A DNA stretch of 64,000 nucleotides from an uncultured Alphaproteobacteria bacterium (GCA_903860975.1 CAIOSI010000003.1:1-64000); one strand, 5' to 3'. Numbered from the stretch's first letter, positions 28,931 through 39,931 are shown. Notes: a model not told the origin generated them from the sequence alone. A program made the numbers and translations.

Positions 28931-31240
28931 GTGTCCGCATATAAAGGTGTCCGTATCGCCGATTTCAGCCAGGGGATTTCCGGCCCCATGGCCGCCATGC
29001 TGCTGGGCGATTTTGAAGCTGAGGTGATCAAGATCGAACCCCCCGGCGGCGACCGGATCAAGGATCATCCAGGTTACCAGGTCTTCAATCGCAACAAGCA
29101 AGTGCTGACGCTTGATGTCGACACAACATCCGGCCTCGCAGCAGCCCGGGAGCTCATCGCTGGCGCAGATGTCGCCCTGTTCAGTGATCTGCCCGGCCGA
29201 CTTGAGACCCTCGGCCTCGACGCCGCTACCTTAACCCATTCCCATCCCGGGCTTGTTCACGCCTGGATGCCGCCCTACGGCGTGTGCGGGAACTGGAGCA
29301 ATCTCAAGCCGCATCACAGCCTGTTGACGGCGCTCACGGGCGCGGCGTTTCGCCAAGGGTGCTACGCCGATCAACCCGTGCATTTGGTGCTGCCGCTGCT
29401 CTGGTACGGTCAAGGCGTCATGGGTGCCTCAGCCATTGGTGCTGCGCTGCTTGAGCGACACAGGAGCGGTCGGGGCCAGGCGGTGATCGTTAGCGGTCTC
29501 CACGGCTTGTCGGAGGTTTCCGGACCGGTGCGTGTGCTTGATCAACCGCCCCTCCCGCGCGGACAGCCCCTTGGCGCTTCCCCGAGCTACCGGCTCTATC
29601 AGTGTGGAGATGGGTTGTGGTTCTTCCTGGGAACTCTCTTTGCGAATTTTTATCTGAAGGCCTTCCAGGCCCTGGGCATTGAAGATCGCTGGGACGAGCT
29701 TGCTCTCGACCCGCTCGCTGCTCGCGATACGTTTGCGGGCATCTTCCGAAGCCGGACCCGCGCCGAATGGCTGCAGGTTTTGCAGGGCAATGGCGTGCCT
29801 TGCGCCCCGGTCGGATCGCGCGAAGACTGGTTCCAAAGCGAGCCTGTGGCCGAGGCTGGCCTGCGTCAGGTCTTCGATCATCCCACGCTTGGCGAGGTCG
29901 CCATCCCCGCGCCGCCCGTTCGTCTGTGCGAGACCCCAGGATCGATCCGAAGCCTCGCCCAACCCATTGCATCGCCGCCAAAATGGCCGCGATGCGAGCC
30001 TCGAGATGCAAATGGGCAGGGCCAAGCCGCCTCGCCGTTAGAGGGTATCCGTGTGCTGGACCTCGGCACGGTCATTGCCGGCGCCCACGCAGGCGGGGTG
30101 CTGGCCAATTTGGGCGCTGATGTCGTCAAGATCGAGCCGGTGGAAGGCGATCCGTTCCGAAGCGATGGCGGTGGCTTCATGGCCTACAATCGTGGGAAGC
30201 GCGGGTTAGGTCTCGATCTCAAGCAGTCGGGCGCTAAGGAACTTTTTTACGAGCTGGTCCGTCAGGCTGATGTCGTCGTCGACAACTATCGCTTGGGCGT
30301 GCGTAAACGTCTGGGCATCGACTACGCCGTGTTGAAGGCCATCAATCCACGAATTATTTCCTGCTCGATCAACGCCTATGGTGACAAAGGCCCGCGCGCG
30401 AGCTTGCCGGGGTTCGATCCGCTGCTTCAGGCAGAGGGCGGAATGCAACAGGCCCAGGGCGGTGAAGACGAGCCGATTTTGCACACAATCCCGGTCAACG
30501 ATGTCGCGACCTCGGCAGCCGTATCCATGGCTGTGATCGCCGCGCTCAACGCTCGCGAACAAACGGGCGCGGGCCAGGAAATCATCACAAGCCTGATGGC
30601 CCAGAGTCTGACTTTCCAGTTGGCCGAGGTCGTGGCTTATGACGGCCGGCCGGCCAATGATCTCGGCGGACGAGATTGCTTGGGCCCGCGCGCGGTGCAT
30701 CGGTTTTATGAATGTTCGGATGGCTGGTTGGGTCTGGTTTGCGAGCGGCAAGATGAGCTTGAGGCGTTGAGCCGGGTGCTCAATGTCGAAGTCGCCAGCG
30801 ATGCGCTCTCGGCCGCCAATGACAGTGCTTTAGCCCAAGCGATTGGCAGAGCGCTTTCAAGCCGTCGTCGCGATGAAGTGGTTCAGGAACTGCTCGCCGC
30901 CGGCGTGCCAGCTGCGCCTGCCTTGCGCGCTGCTGAGGCGCTCGAAAGCGAATGGCTCCGAGAAAACAATGTCCTAGAGCGTTGGGCTCACCCAAGGCTT
31001 GGGGACATTCTGAGCGTGCGCGCCTATTCAGATTTCTCAAGAACACCTGCCGGCTTCCAGCGTCCGACGCCAGATCTGGGCGAGCATTCTGTTCCGCTAC
31101 TTGGCGAACTCGGCTTAGCCCCTGACCAGATCGCAGCCCTCATGGCCTCCGGCGTGATCTTTGAGCCCAGCCAAGTTGCACCGCATCTGGCGAAATCGGC
31201 ACGGGTGGGCAACGACAACGCCGCACTGTCGGTGTCGTAG
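28931..31240 (+). CDS. Tandem two-domain CaiB/BaiF (type III) CoA-transferase
   Basis: This 769-aa product contains two complete type III CoA-transferase domains. The first begins GVRIADFSQGISGPMAAMLL, and the second at about residue 373 begins GIRVLDLGTVIAGAHAGGVL. In the second, Asp524 (IPVNDVATS) fits the catalytic nucleophile; the aligned place in the first is Trp158 (LPLLWYGQG), so only one half looks active. Start GTG 28931 is set by AAGGGAGG at 28915-28922, exactly spaced. The family moves CoA between carboxylic acids; substrate unknown. It is followed by methylmalonyl-CoA epimerase. Confidence 0.88.
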   Translation: MSAYKGVRIADFSQGISGPMAAMLLGDFEAEVIKIEPPGGDRIKDHPGYQVFNRNKQVLTLDVDTTSGLAAARELIAGADVALFSDLPGRLETLGLDAATLTHSHPGLVHAWMPPYGVCGNWSNLKPHHSLLTALTGAAFRQGCYADQPVHLVLPLLWYGQGVMGASAIGAALLERHRSGRGQAVIVSGLHGLSEVSGPVRVLDQPPLPRGQPLGASPSYRLYQCGDGLWFFLGTLFANFYLKAFQALGIEDRWDELALDPLAARDTFAGIFRSRTRAEWLQVLQGNGVPCAPVGSREDWFQSEPVAEAGLRQVFDHPTLGEVAIPAPPVRLCETPGSIRSLAQPIASPPKWPRCEPRDANGQGQAASPLEGIRVLDLGTVIAGAHAGGVLANLGADVVKIEPVEGDPFRSDGGGFMAYNRGKRGLGLDLKQSGAKELFYELVRQADVVVDNYRLGVRKRLGIDYAVLKAINPRIISCSINAYGDKGPRASLPGFDPLLQAEGGMQQAQGGEDEPILHTIPVNDVATSAAVSMAVIAALNAREQTGAGQEIITSLMAQSLTFQLAEVVAYDGRPANDLGGRDCLGPRAVHRFYECSDGWLGLVCERQDELEALSRVLNVEVASDALSAANDSALAQAIGRALSSRRRDEVVQELLAAGVPAAPALRAAEALESEWLRENNVLERWAHPRLGDILSVRAYSDFSRTPAGFQRPTPDLGEHSVPLLGELGLAPDQIAALMASGVIFEPSQVAPHLAKSARVGNDNAALSVS

Positions 31241-31283
31241 CGTCGCACTCGCGCAGGCGGGCGAGGCGTCCTATACCGGTTGC

Positions 31284-31706
31284 ATGATAGGAAAACTGAA
31301 CCACGTCGGCGTCGCGACGCCCTCAATCGAAGCCTCGGCGAAAATGTACCGCGAGTTGCTGGGCGCCACCGATATTGGCGACAGGTTTGCGATGCCGGAG
31401 CAAGGCGTCTGGGTTTGCTTCGTGAACTTGCCCAACAGCCAGATCGAGCTGATCGAACCGTATGGCGATGCATCTCCAATCACCGCTTTTCTGGAGAAAA
31501 ACCCGAAGGGCGGTCAGCACCATGTCTGTTTCGAGGTGCCAGACATTTTCGTCGCCCGCGACGACATGCGCGCCAAAGGCGCGACTGTTCTTGGAACGGG
31601 TGAGCCTCGTATCGGCGCCCACGGCGTCCCCGTCATCTTCGTTCACCCCAAAGACATGGGCGGCGTTCTCGTCGAACTCATGGAAACATCGAAGGACCAA
31701 CACTAA
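31284..31706 (+). CDS. mce: Methylmalonyl-CoA epimerase
   Basis: A 140-aa VOC/glyoxalase-fold protein made of two beta-alpha-beta-beta-beta units. Metal-binding residues are seen in KLNHVGVAT, GGQHHVCFEV and GVLVELMET. It interconverts (S)- and (R)-methylmalonyl-CoA in propionyl-CoA use. ATG 31284 starts the fold; the upstream part of the frame lies in the CoA-transferase gene. Its stop overlaps the next gene (TAATG). Confidence 0.92.
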   Translation: MIGKLNHVGVATPSIEASAKMYRELLGATDIGDRFAMPEQGVWVCFVNLPNSQIELIEPYGDASPITAFLEKNPKGGQHHVCFEVPDIFVARDDMRAKGATVLGTGEPRIGAHGVPVIFVHPKDMGGVLVELMETSKDQH

Positions 31707-31969
31707 TGGGCGGCCCGATCACCTTGATCGCCATCTACCTAACGATCTGGTGGACGGTGCTGTTTGCGGTCCTGCCGCTGGGCATTACGACTCGCGCTGA
31801 AGCTGGCCTGCCGAACGATGGTTCCGACCCAGGTTCGCCGGTGGACCCGCAGCTCAAAAAAAAGTTCCTTACAACCACCTGGGTCTCAACGGTGCTTTTC
31901 GCGATTCTGTGGCTGGTCATTCACTTCAAGCTGATCGACTTGTCGCGGCTGCCTGGCCCTCATAGCTGA
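31706..31969 (+). CDS. DUF1467 small membrane protein
   Basis: This 87-aa protein has two hydrophobic helices: IAIYLTIWWTVLFAVLPLGI near the start and a second in TTWVSTVLFAILWLVIHF. Between them is the polar loop AEAGLPNDGSDPGSP typical of DUF1467. The family is found almost only in alphaproteobacteria, usually beside mce and proS. Function unknown. Its ATG overlaps the mce stop by one base. Confidence 0.88.
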   Translation: MGGPITLIAIYLTIWWTVLFAVLPLGITTRAEAGLPNDGSDPGSPVDPQLKKKFLTTTWVSTVLFAILWLVIHFKLIDLSRLPGPHS

Positions 31970-32000
31970 CGCGTTGCCAAAAGGAGCGGGCGAAGGCTAT

Positions 32001-32027
32001 CAGAGCCCTCCGCCTTCGGCTCTGTTT
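32001..32027 (+). terminator. Hairpin with short T-run before proS
   Basis: CAGAGCC (32001-32007) pairs perfectly with GGCTCTG (32018-32024), followed by TTT. Loop is 10 nt. It lies in the 72-bp gap between DUF1467 and proS and may end or attenuate the mce transcript. Confidence 0.5.
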
Positions 32028-32041
32028 GAAAGACCCCGCTC

Positions 32042-33361
32042 ATGCGCCTGTCGCGCTATTTCATGCCCACGCTGCGCGAGGCACCCGCCGACGCCCAGAT
32101 CGTGTCTCATAAGTTGATGTTGCGTGCGGGCATGATCCGTCAGGAGGCGGCCGGAATCTACGCGTGGCTGCCGCTGGGTCTGAGAGTTTTAAAGAAGATC
32201 GAGCAGGTGGTCCGGGAAGAGATGGATCGCGCAGGGGCCATTGAGGTCTTGCTGCCGACGTTGCAGCTGGCCGATCTGTGGCGCGAAAGCGGGCGCTACG
32301 ATGACTACGGCGACGAGATGCTGCGGATCAAAGATCGCCACCACCGTGATCTGCTCTACGGGCCCACGGCGGAAGAAGTCATCACGGATATTTTCCGCGC
32401 TTATATTAAATCTTACAAAGATTTGCCGAAGAATCTTTACAATATTCAGTGGAAATTTCGTGACGAGCGACGCCCGCGTTTTGGGGTGATGCGCGGCCGT
32501 GAATTCTTGATGAAGGACGCCTATAGCTTCGATGTTGACGAAGCGGCTGCGCGAAGATCCTACAACCGGATGTTTCTGGCCTATCTGAACATCTACGCGC
32601 GGCTAGGCCTGAAGGCGATCCCAGTGAAGGCTGATCCGGGGCCTATCGGCGGCGAGCTTTCGCACGAATTTATCATCCTTGCGGACACCGGAGAAAGCGA
32701 GGTCTTCGCACATGGTGATCTTGTGGAGATGGGCGCCCCTGGACAGGACATCGATTGGGATGGCGACCTTGAGCCCTTGGTGGCGCAACGCTCGTGCCTT
32801 TATGCCGCGTCCGACGAGATGCATGATCCGAGCCGTTTCGAGGCTGAGGTCCCCCCTGAAAAGCGGATGACGGCTCGCGGCATTGAGGTCGGCCACATTT
32901 TCTACTTTGGAGAAAAGTACTCCAAACCGATGAAAGCCATGGTCACTGGTCCTGATGGCAAGGACGCCCCCATCCATGGCGGTTCCTACGGCGTCGGCGT
33001 ATCGCGTCTGGTGGGGGGCATTATCGAGGCGAGCCACGATGACGCCGGTATCATCTGGCCCGACGCCGTGGCACCGTTTGGGGTAGCGGTTGTCAATTTG
33101 CGCCCTGGCTCAACCGACGTCGATGCGGTGGCTGAACAAGCCTATAAGGCGCTCGGTGAGTTGGGCAAAGAGCCGCTGCTGGACGATCGTGACGAGCGTC
33201 CAGGTGCCAAGTTTGCTTCGCTCGATCTGGTGGGGATCCCCTGGCAGTTAATCGTCGGTCCTAAGGGCGTCGCCGAGGGCATGGTGGAGATCAAGCGCCG
33301 CGCCACGGGCGAGCGTCAGACTCTTTCTCTCGAGGCTGCCCTGAAGGTGATCGCCGCGTGA
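32042..33361 (+). CDS. proS: Prolyl-tRNA synthetase (short alphaproteobacterial form)
   Basis: A class II synthetase of 439 aa. Motif 2 runs through [17 protein letters not shown] and LMKDAYSFD; motif 3 is in [12 protein letters not shown]. At this length it lacks the INS editing domain found in E. coli ProRS, so Ala-tRNA-Pro must be cleared by a trans-editing factor (family knowledge). The C-terminal anticodon-binding domain is present. Codons 32388-32462 are unusually AT-rich for this gene. The stop overlaps the lolC GTG start by 4 bp. Confidence 0.96.
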   Translation: MRLSRYFMPTLREAPADAQIVSHKLMLRAGMIRQEAAGIYAWLPLGLRVLKKIEQVVREEMDRAGAIEVLLPTLQLADLWRESGRYDDYGDEMLRIKDRHHRDLLYGPTAEEVITDIFRAYIKSYKDLPKNLYNIQWKFRDERRPRFGVMRGREFLMKDAYSFDVDEAAARRSYNRMFLAYLNIYARLGLKAIPVKADPGPIGGELSHEFIILADTGESEVFAHGDLVEMGAPGQDIDWDGDLEPLVAQRSCLYAASDEMHDPSRFEAEVPPEKRMTARGIEVGHIFYFGEKYSKPMKAMVTGPDGKDAPIHGGSYGVGVSRLVGGIIEASHDDAGIIWPDAVAPFGVAVVNLRPGSTDVDAVAEQAYKALGELGKEPLLDDRDERPGAKFASLDLVGIPWQLIVGPKGVAEGMVEIKRRATGERQTLSLEAALKVIAA

Positions 33362-34653
33362 CAGAGCCTCTGGCTGGGGTCGGTAGCCAAGCGCGCCCCT
33401 TTGGCCGCTGGGAGCAGATGCTGGCAAGTCGCTACTTGCGTGCGAAGCGCAGCGAAGGCGGCGTGGGTCTGATCACGGTGATTTCGTTCGCCGGTGTGAC
33501 TTTGGCAGTGGCGATCCTGATCATTGTCATGTCGGTGATGAACGGCTTCCGCACCGAACTTCTAAACAAGATTTTGGGGTTCAACGGGCACGTCTTCGTC
33601 ACAGGCGCCGTCCTCGATGGAGAGGCGCGCGAGCCGGCCGTTCAACGCATCCTGAAGGTGCCTGGTGTTACCCAAGCGATCCCGGTCATCGAAGCCCAGG
33701 CGATCGCCATGGGACCAAGCCAGATTACGGGCGCTATCGTCCGAGGCCTGTCTCCCGCCGACCTCGGCGCAACCCGCATCGTGGCTCGAAATGTAACCCG
33801 TGGCAGCCTGCGCGACTTCGGTGAAGGCGCCTATGGCGGCGATGTCGTCATCGTCGGGGACCGATTGGCTGAGCAATTGGGCGTTAAGCCAGGAGACAAC
33901 ATCACGCTTATATCGCCTTCAGGAGGCGCCACGGCCTTTGGCGGCACGCCTCTGCAAAAGGCCTATATCGTGGGCGGGACCTTCACTGCCGGCATGAGCC
34001 AGTACGATCAGGCCTACATCTTTATGCCGCTCCAGCAGGCCCAGCTCTTTTTCGGACGAGAGAACACCGTCGACGCCATCGAAATCCGGGTCGGCGACCC
34101 AGACAAAGCGGGGGCGCTGAAAGCGCAAATCAACCGGGCAGCGGGCCCAACGGCCATGGTCGCCGATTGGACGCAGCGTGACAGCTCTTACTGGGGTGCG
34201 CTGAAGGTTGAGCGCAACGTGATGCGGCTCATCCTGATGATGTTGGTGGTCATTGCCGCCATGAATATCATCTCGGGTCTGGTCATGCTGGTGAAGAACA
34301 AGGGCCGGGACATCGCAATCCTACGCACGATTGGGGCCGGGCAGGGCGCAATTTTGCGTATCTTTTTCATGGCCGGGGCCGCCATCGGGGCAGCAGGCAC
34401 GCTAGCCGGCCTTTGTCTGGGCGTTCTCGTCTCAGTCTATATCGATCCGATCCAAAGCTTCGTCGAATGGGCGACCGGGCAGCAGGTCTTTGCATCCGAC
34501 GTCTATTTTCTCTCTCGTCTACCGGCCAAAGTGGACTGGCTCGAGGTCGCTATCATCGTCGGCTTTTCTCTTGTTATGTCGATGGTTTGGACCTTGCCGC
34601 CGGCCTGGCGGGCCTCGCGGCTCGATCCGGTCGAGGCGCTTCGCTATGAGTGA
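33358..34653 (+). CDS. lolC: Lipoprotein-releasing ABC transporter permease LolC/E
   Basis: A 431-aa permease with an N-terminal helix ([20 protein letters not shown]), a large periplasmic MacB-like domain, then three helices in an FtsX domain, the first near [18 protein letters not shown]. With LolD it extracts lipoproteins from the inner membrane and hands them to LolA. Alphaproteobacteria often have a single permease working as a homodimer instead of separate LolC and LolE; only one gene is here. GTG 33358 overlaps proS. lolD overlaps its 3' end by 8 bp. Confidence 0.93.
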   Translation: MTEPLAGVGSQARPFGRWEQMLASRYLRAKRSEGGVGLITVISFAGVTLAVAILIIVMSVMNGFRTELLNKILGFNGHVFVTGAVLDGEAREPAVQRILKVPGVTQAIPVIEAQAIAMGPSQITGAIVRGLSPADLGATRIVARNVTRGSLRDFGEGAYGGDVVIVGDRLAEQLGVKPGDNITLISPSGGATAFGGTPLQKAYIVGGTFTAGMSQYDQAYIFMPLQQAQLFFGRENTVDAIEIRVGDPDKAGALKAQINRAAGPTAMVADWTQRDSSYWGALKVERNVMRLILMMLVVIAAMNIISGLVMLVKNKGRDIAILRTIGAGQGAILRIFFMAGAAIGAAGTLAGLCLGVLVSVYIDPIQSFVEWATGQQVFASDVYFLSRLPAKVDWLEVAIIVGFSLVMSMVWTLPPAWRASRLDPVEALRYE

Positions 34654-35335
34654 AATGGTTCTTTCGATCCGAGGCTTGGAGAAATCTTACGTCGCCGGCG
34701 CGGGGCGGCTGAATGTCCTTCGGGGCGTCGACCTCGACCTGTCACCTGGCGAAATCGTCGGCTTGATCGGACCGTCGGGTTCGGGAAAATCGAGTTTGTT
34801 GCACGCTGCGGGCCTGCTGGAACATCCAGACGCCGGCAGAATTACTGTGCTTGGCCTGGACTGCACCGACCTTCCAGATCGTGACCGCACCCGCGTGCGG
34901 TTGGCGACGATCGGTTTCGTCTATCAGTTTCACCATCTGCTGCCTGAGTTCTCTGCGCTCGACAACGTGGCTCTTCCGCTCATGATCGCCGGCCAATCCA
35001 AGGCCGCCGCACGACAAAGAGCTGACGAACTCCTCAAGGAGCTTGGATTGGGGGAGCGGATGGGCCACCAGCCCGCCCAGCTTTCCGGGGGCGAGCAACA
35101 ACGGGTCGCGGTTGCTCGAGCGCTGGCAAATTCACCACGCCTGCTGCTCGCCGACGAACCTACGGGTAACCTCGATCCTTCGACCTCGAACGCCGTTTTT
35201 GAGAACCTCTACGAGCTTGCTCGTCGGACCGGCGTCGCCGCGCTCGTCGCCACCCATAACCTCGAACTGGCCCGGCACATGGATCGGGTTTTCGCGCTTC
35301 GCGATGGTCATTTAGAAGAGCAGTTCAGGCCTTGA
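34646..35335 (+). CDS. lolD: Lipoprotein-releasing ABC transporter ATPase LolD
   Basis: A 229-aa ABC ATPase with Walker [10 protein letters not shown], signature [15 protein letters not shown], Walker [15 protein letters not shown] and switch His in ATHNLE. ATG 34646 overlaps the end of lolC; the longer frame starting earlier is a lolC shadow. It powers lipoprotein release to LolA. Confidence 0.95.
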   Translation: MSEMVLSIRGLEKSYVAGAGRLNVLRGVDLDLSPGEIVGLIGPSGSGKSSLLHAAGLLEHPDAGRITVLGLDCTDLPDRDRTRVRLATIGFVYQFHHLLPEFSALDNVALPLMIAGQSKAAARQRADELLKELGLGERMGHQPAQLSGGEQQRVAVARALANSPRLLLADEPTGNLDPSTSNAVFENLYELARRTGVAALVATHNLELARHMDRVFALRDGHLEEQFRP

Positions 35336-35865
35336 CGTCGTCAAACCGACAATGGGGCGAGGTCACTGTAAGACGTGCGTTTCCAGGATGACCAGCGGGC
35401 CTATATTGAGCGTTGCCTGCTAACTGTTGCCCGTAATCAGCCTCGGCCTCGAAGGCGGTCTAGTTGAAATTTCCAACAGCGGTTGTGGGTGCGGTTCTTC
35501 TCGTGGCCGCTGCGCCGGCTGCGCACACACCGAACCGCCCGCTTCTGCAGCAATAAAGCAACCCAAAGCATCACACCAACCCTTCAAGCGCCAACGATCG
35601 CATCAAGCAGAAGGGCTCAGAACGTCAGGAAGGTGGCAGGGGGCGGCTAAAATTGGCCTTGACCATGAGAACAAAAGAGGAATAAGAACGAAAACAGAAC
35701 AATGCGCTGGTTATCCACTGCCGCGCCCACAGAAGGATTGCGACCCATGGTTCGTCTGGCCCGAGAATCACTGGCCTTTATGTCGGTGGCGAGCTTTGTC
35801 TGGATGATGTGCTCGGTGGCAGCTCACATGGGCTGACCGCCATGCGAATGGGGGAGGCGGCGATC
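35336..35865. other. Intergenic region between lolD and dnaE
   Basis: No firm gene in 530 bp. A TTG-initiated mini-frame at 35464-35556 reads MKFPTAVVGAVLLVAAAPAA, a good signal peptide followed by about 10 residues and a stop; it may be the broken start of an exported protein. TTATCCACT at 35711-35719 is one base off the DnaA box. GGGGGAGG at 35850-35857 is the dnaE RBS. Confidence 0.45.
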
Positions 35866-38800
35866 GTGAACGAGGACGAAAAAGGCTTCGTCCACTTGCG
35901 GGTCCGTTCGGCCTATTCGCTTCTGGAAGGCGCCATCAAAGCCGACAAGATTGGTGTTCTGGCGGCCGAAACCGGATCGCCGGCGGTGGCGCTCACCGAT
36001 CGGGCGAACCTTTTCGGCGCTCTGGAATTTTCAGTCACCACCAAAGACTCAGGCGTCCAGCCGATTATCGGCTGTGCCTTGCCCGTCACCGGCATCGGCG
36101 AGGCGCCGCCTGAGCGCTGGGCCAAGACACCGACAGTTGTCCTCTTGGCCCAGAACGAGCTGGGCTACGCCAATTTGAGCGAGCTTTCATCGGCTGCCTT
36201 CCTTGAGGTGGATCCCGCAGATGAGCCGAACGTCCCCTGGTCGAAGGTCTGCGAACATTCCGAAGGCCTGATCTTGCTTTCAGGCGGCCCAGACGGCCCA
36301 GTTGATCCGCTGTTTGCTGCGGGAAAAGCCGCCGAAGGCATCGCTGTTTTAGCTGAAATGCATCGGGTTTTCGCCGATCGCTTCTACGTCGAATTGCAAC
36401 GCCATGGGCTGGCGGCCGAAGCGGCTGCTGAGCCGCACCTTGTGGGCTTCGCCTACGCGGCCGATATCCCTCTGGTTGCGACGAACGACGTCTACTTCAA
36501 GACTTCGAAAATGCACCTAGCGCACGACGCGCTTCTTTGCATCGCCGACGGTGCTTTCGTCGGTCAAGAAGAACGCCGGCGGGTCACAGCCGAGCATTGG
36601 TTTAAGTCTCCGGCTGATATGCGCGCGCTGTTTGCTGACCTGCCAGAGGCCTGTGACACCACCGTTGATATCGCGCGGCGCTGCGCCTTCATGGTGCCGA
36701 AACGCGATCCTATCTTGCCTCGCTTTCCGACAGAAGGCGGCCGCTCGGAAAACGATGAACTCGCCCACCAAGCGCGAGAGGGTCTTAAGGCCCGGCTCAA
36801 TATCAATGCGCCTTCGCAACCGCTTACAGTTTACGAGGAACGCCTTGAGAAGGAGATCGGGGTCATCACCTCGATGGGGTTCGCCGGCTACTTCCTGATC
36901 GTTTCTGACTTCATGAAATGGGCGGTTGCTCATGGCGTGCCTGTCGGACCTGGCCGTGGCTCTGGTGCCGGTTCGCTGGTTGCCTGGTGCCTGATGATCA
37001 CAGGCCTCGATCCACTGAAGTATGGCCTCATCTTTGAGCGGTTCTTGAATCCTGAACGCGTGTCGATGCCCGACTTCGACATCGACTTTTGCCAGGAGCG
37101 CCGCGACGAGGTGATCACCTACGTCCAGCAGCGATACGGCCGCGATCGGGTGGCTCAGATTATCACATTCGGGACCTTGCAAGCGCGTGCGGTGCTTCGT
37201 GACGTAGGCCGGGTGCTGCAACTTCCGCTAGGTCAGGTTGACCGACTGGCAAAAATGGTCCCGGCCAATCCCGCCAATCCGGTGACGCTGGCCAAAGCGA
37301 TCGAAATCGAGCCACGCCTGCGGCAGGCCCGTGACGATGACGAGGGCGTAGCTAAGCTGCTCGACGTAGCCCTGCAGCTAGAAGGCCTCTACCGCAACGC
37401 CTCTACTCACGCTGCTGGGGTCGTAATCGCTGACCGGCCTCTGACCCAGCTTGCTCCGCTCTACCGCGATCCGCGTTCGGACCTGCCAGCAACCCAGTTC
37501 AATATGAAGTGGGTGGAAAGCGCAGGCCTGGTCAAATTTGACTTCTTGGGCCTGAAGACGCTCACGGTCGTCGATAGAGCGATGAAACATTTGGAGCGGC
37601 GCGGCGCGGGCTTCGAGCTCGAAACCCTTCGCTTAGACGACGCCCCCGCCTATGAGGTGATGGCCTCTGGAGCAACGGTCGGTGTGTTTCAGATGGAAGG
37701 CCAGGGTATGCGCGACACCCTGCGCCAGCTTCGACCCCAGTCTCTGGAAGAGGTTACGGCCCTCATTTCGCTTTATCGGCCCGGCCCGATGGACAGCATT
37801 CCGGCCTACGTCGACTGTAAAATGGGGCGAAAGCCGCTTGATGTCCTCCACCCGTTGCTCGCCCCGGTTTTGACCGCGACCTACGGGGTGATCGTCTATC
37901 AGGAACAGGTGATGCAGATCGCCCAAATCCTGGCGGGATATAGCTTTGGCGAAGCAGACCTCCTGCGCCGCGCTATGGGTAAGAAGAAGAAGGAGGAGAT
38001 GGATAAACAGCGCGTGCGCTTTATGTCCGGCGCCGCCGAGCGCGGGGTTGTGCCCGAACTCGCCGAACTTCTTTTCGGTCTGATGGAGAAATTCTCCGGC
38101 TACGGCTTCAACAAATCGCATGCCGCGCCTTATGCGCTGATCGCCTATCAAACCGCTTGGCTGAAGGCCAATGCGCCCGTTGAATTCTTCGCAGGTTCGA
38201 TGAGCCTCGACCTCGCCAATACGGACAAGCTCTCGGTCTTCTATCAGGATGCCAAACGGTCCGGTGTGAAGATACGTCGGCCGGATGTGAACCTTTCCGG
38301 CGCAGACTTCGAGGTCGAGGATGGAGAGGTGCTTTATGCGTTGGGCGCGATCCGAAATGTTGGACTGCAGGCCATGGAGCACGTGGTCGCTGAACGTCGC
38401 GAGCGTGGGCCGTTCCGCGATCTTTTCGATTTCGTCGAGAGGGTGGATCCAAAACAGGTCAACCGGCGGACCTTTGAGACTCTGGCGCGGGCCGGGGCCT
38501 TCGATTCCATCAATTCTAACCGTGCAGAAGTGTTCAATAATTCCGAGGTTTTTGTCGGCCATGGGCAGGCGCTCGCTGCCGACCGGGCTGAGGGAAAACG
38601 TAGCCTGTTCGGAGAGGACAGCGGCGGAACCCACCGACCGCGTGTGAAGAAATCAGATTTATGGACGCCGGTGCAGCGCCTGGATGAAGAATTGGCGGCC
38701 GTTGGCTTTTATCTTTCGGGCCACCCCCTCGACGACATGGTGGATGCGCTACGCAAGCGCCGCACTGACCTGCTTACAGATGCGATAGCTAAGGCCTCCG

Positions 38801-39300
38801 CTGGCGCAGAGGCGTTACGTATGGCGGGCGTCGTACGCCGGCGTCAGGAAAGGGCGGCGCAGAGCTCTGGAGAGAAGTTCGCCTTCGTGACGCTATCGGA
38901 TCCGACAGGTGAATATGAAGTGCTGTTCCCGCCGGAAAGCTGGCGGCGCTGCCGCGATTTGCTGGAGCCCGGCGCTGCCGTGGCGATCACTGTGCGGGCC
39001 AAGGCCAAGGACGGTGAAGTGCGCTTCTTTGGAGACACTGCGGAACCCGTGGCTAAGGCGGTCGAAAATGTGGTCGCCGGGCTTCGCGTGCATTTTGCGC
39101 CGCGTAGCGCGCAGATCGATGCCTTGAAGAAACGCCTGGAAGGGGTGACGAATTCCCGCGGTGGCGAAATCATCCTGGTGGCTGGCGTTGGTGCGGGTCG
39201 CGAAGTCGAGGTGAAACTTCCCGGCCGCTTCACGCTCGACGGCGCGGTGCGCGGCGCGATCAAGACTGCGCCAGGCGTCGTTTTCGTCGAAGATCTCTAG
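35866..39300 (+). CDS. dnaE: DNA polymerase III subunit alpha
   Basis: The replicative polymerase, 1144 aa. It has an N-terminal PHP domain ([20 protein letters not shown]), then the C-family palm with [14 protein letters not shown] and the catalytic Asp pair in PDFDIDF (residues 403 and 405, close to E. coli 401 and 403). [14 protein letters not shown] and [13 protein letters not shown] follow, with an OB-fold near [17 protein letters not shown] 35866 is chosen because GGGGGAGG is 8 bases upstream and the numbering fits the family; ATG 35842 or 35848 would add a few residues. A degenerate copy of an internal part is found at 41306-41400. Confidence 0.96.
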   Translation: MNEDEKGFVHLRVRSAYSLLEGAIKADKIGVLAAETGSPAVALTDRANLFGALEFSVTTKDSGVQPIIGCALPVTGIGEAPPERWAKTPTVVLLAQNELGYANLSELSSAAFLEVDPADEPNVPWSKVCEHSEGLILLSGGPDGPVDPLFAAGKAAEGIAVLAEMHRVFADRFYVELQRHGLAAEAAAEPHLVGFAYAADIPLVATNDVYFKTSKMHLAHDALLCIADGAFVGQEERRRVTAEHWFKSPADMRALFADLPEACDTTVDIARRCAFMVPKRDPILPRFPTEGGRSENDELAHQAREGLKARLNINAPSQPLTVYEERLEKEIGVITSMGFAGYFLIVSDFMKWAVAHGVPVGPGRGSGAGSLVAWCLMITGLDPLKYGLIFERFLNPERVSMPDFDIDFCQERRDEVITYVQQRYGRDRVAQIITFGTLQARAVLRDVGRVLQLPLGQVDRLAKMVPANPANPVTLAKAIEIEPRLRQARDDDEGVAKLLDVALQLEGLYRNASTHAAGVVIADRPLTQLAPLYRDPRSDLPATQFNMKWVESAGLVKFDFLGLKTLTVVDRAMKHLERRGAGFELETLRLDDAPAYEVMASGATVGVFQMEGQGMRDTLRQLRPQSLEEVTALISLYRPGPMDSIPAYVDCKMGRKPLDVLHPLLAPVLTATYGVIVYQEQVMQIAQILAGYSFGEADLLRRAMGKKKKEEMDKQRVRFMSGAAERGVVPELAELLFGLMEKFSGYGFNKSHAAPYALIAYQTAWLKANAPVEFFAGSMSLDLANTDKLSVFYQDAKRSGVKIRRPDVNLSGADFEVEDGEVLYALGAIRNVGLQAMEHVVAERRERGPFRDLFDFVERVDPKQVNRRTFETLARAGAFDSINSNRAEVFNNSEVFVGHGQALAADRAEGKRSLFGEDSGGTHRPRVKKSDLWTPVQRLDEELAAVGFYLSGHPLDDMVDALRKRRTDLLTDAIAKASAGAEALRMAGVVRRRQERAAQSSGEKFAFVTLSDPTGEYEVLFPPESWRRCRDLLEPGAAVAITVRAKAKDGEVRFFGDTAEPVAKAVENVVAGLRVHFAPRSAQIDALKKRLEGVTNSRGGEIILVAGVGAGREVEVKLPGRFTLDGAVRGAIKTAPGVVFVEDL

Positions 39301-39428
39301 CGGTCAAAATCGGGTGCCTGGTACCCATTGGCATCTATCTCTATCGACGCGTCAGCGCCGGCTTTAGCTGTCCGGTCGAGCCGAAATGCACCCCGAACAA
39401 TCTCAAAAGACCTAAGGGCTGTTAGTTC

Positions 39429-39696
39429 GAGGACGTTTTCTATCAGATGCAGGGCCTGGCTCGGCCACATGCCAGACGCGAAAGGCGTTCGCCGCCAGAT
39501 CGTCGAGCATCCGTTGAGGCCCCTCGAATCTTGGATCGCTAGAGCCCACTTCCTGTCCAGGATCGGTGAGAAAACCGGAACCGAGATGAGCCTCCAAGTC
39601 CTGGCTGACAATATGAAGAAAATGATCCAGTTCATCGACATCGCGCCGTTGATGGAGGTGATCTGGGCTTCATCACCCCTAGGCATCCGTAGCTAA
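39429..39696 (+). pseudogene. IS1182-type transposase C-terminal remnant
   Basis: One frame (39429 on) reads EDV...MQGL, then a second frame carries HMPDAKGVRRQIVEHPL and on to TEMSLQVLADNMKKMIQ and APLMEVI, ending TAA/TAG near 39696. This matches my memory of the conserved C-terminal part of IS1182-family transposases (VRRxxVEHPFGTLKxWMG...TEMSLxVLAYNxKR). The frame change, the altered WMG motif (ESWIAR) and the absence of the rest show it is dead. No terminal repeats are seen. Confidence 0.7.
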
Positions 39697-39870
39697 GTCT
39701 CAGCTCAACAGCGCAACGTGATCCAGCAAACCCTGCGTGTCCAACTAAGTTCAGACCAGAAATCGCGTTTTTCCAAATGGGGTAAGCGCCGGTTTTACCG
39801 CTAATTCTGGATCCCGATGGTATGAAGGCAGAGCGATGCCGATGTTTTACGCGTCATCGCGTCAGCACGC

Positions 39871-39900
39871 TTGAAATACAGCAGCCTAATTATGTATATA
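39871..39900 (+). promoter_or_regulatory. Putative promoter of the fasciclin gene
   Basis: TTGAAA (39871-39876) and TATATA (39895-39900) are 18 bases apart in an AT-rich stretch that starts about 60 bp before the ATG at 39932. This is a sigma-70-like match by eye. Confidence 0.4.
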
Positions 39901-39931
39901 GTCTGATATATAAATTGAAAAAGGAACTAAA

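Noticed and set aside
28576..29061. 161-codon minus-strand frame upstream of the CoA-transferase
   Set aside because: It overlaps the start of a well-supported gene, and its translation is Arg/Ser/Pro-rich without motifs.
35427..35807. 126-codon frame before dnaE
   Set aside because: Composition is unlike protein, and it overlaps the likely dnaE leader.
39297..39686. 129-codon minus-strand frame after dnaE
   Set aside because: It is antisense to the clear transposase remnant on the plus strand.
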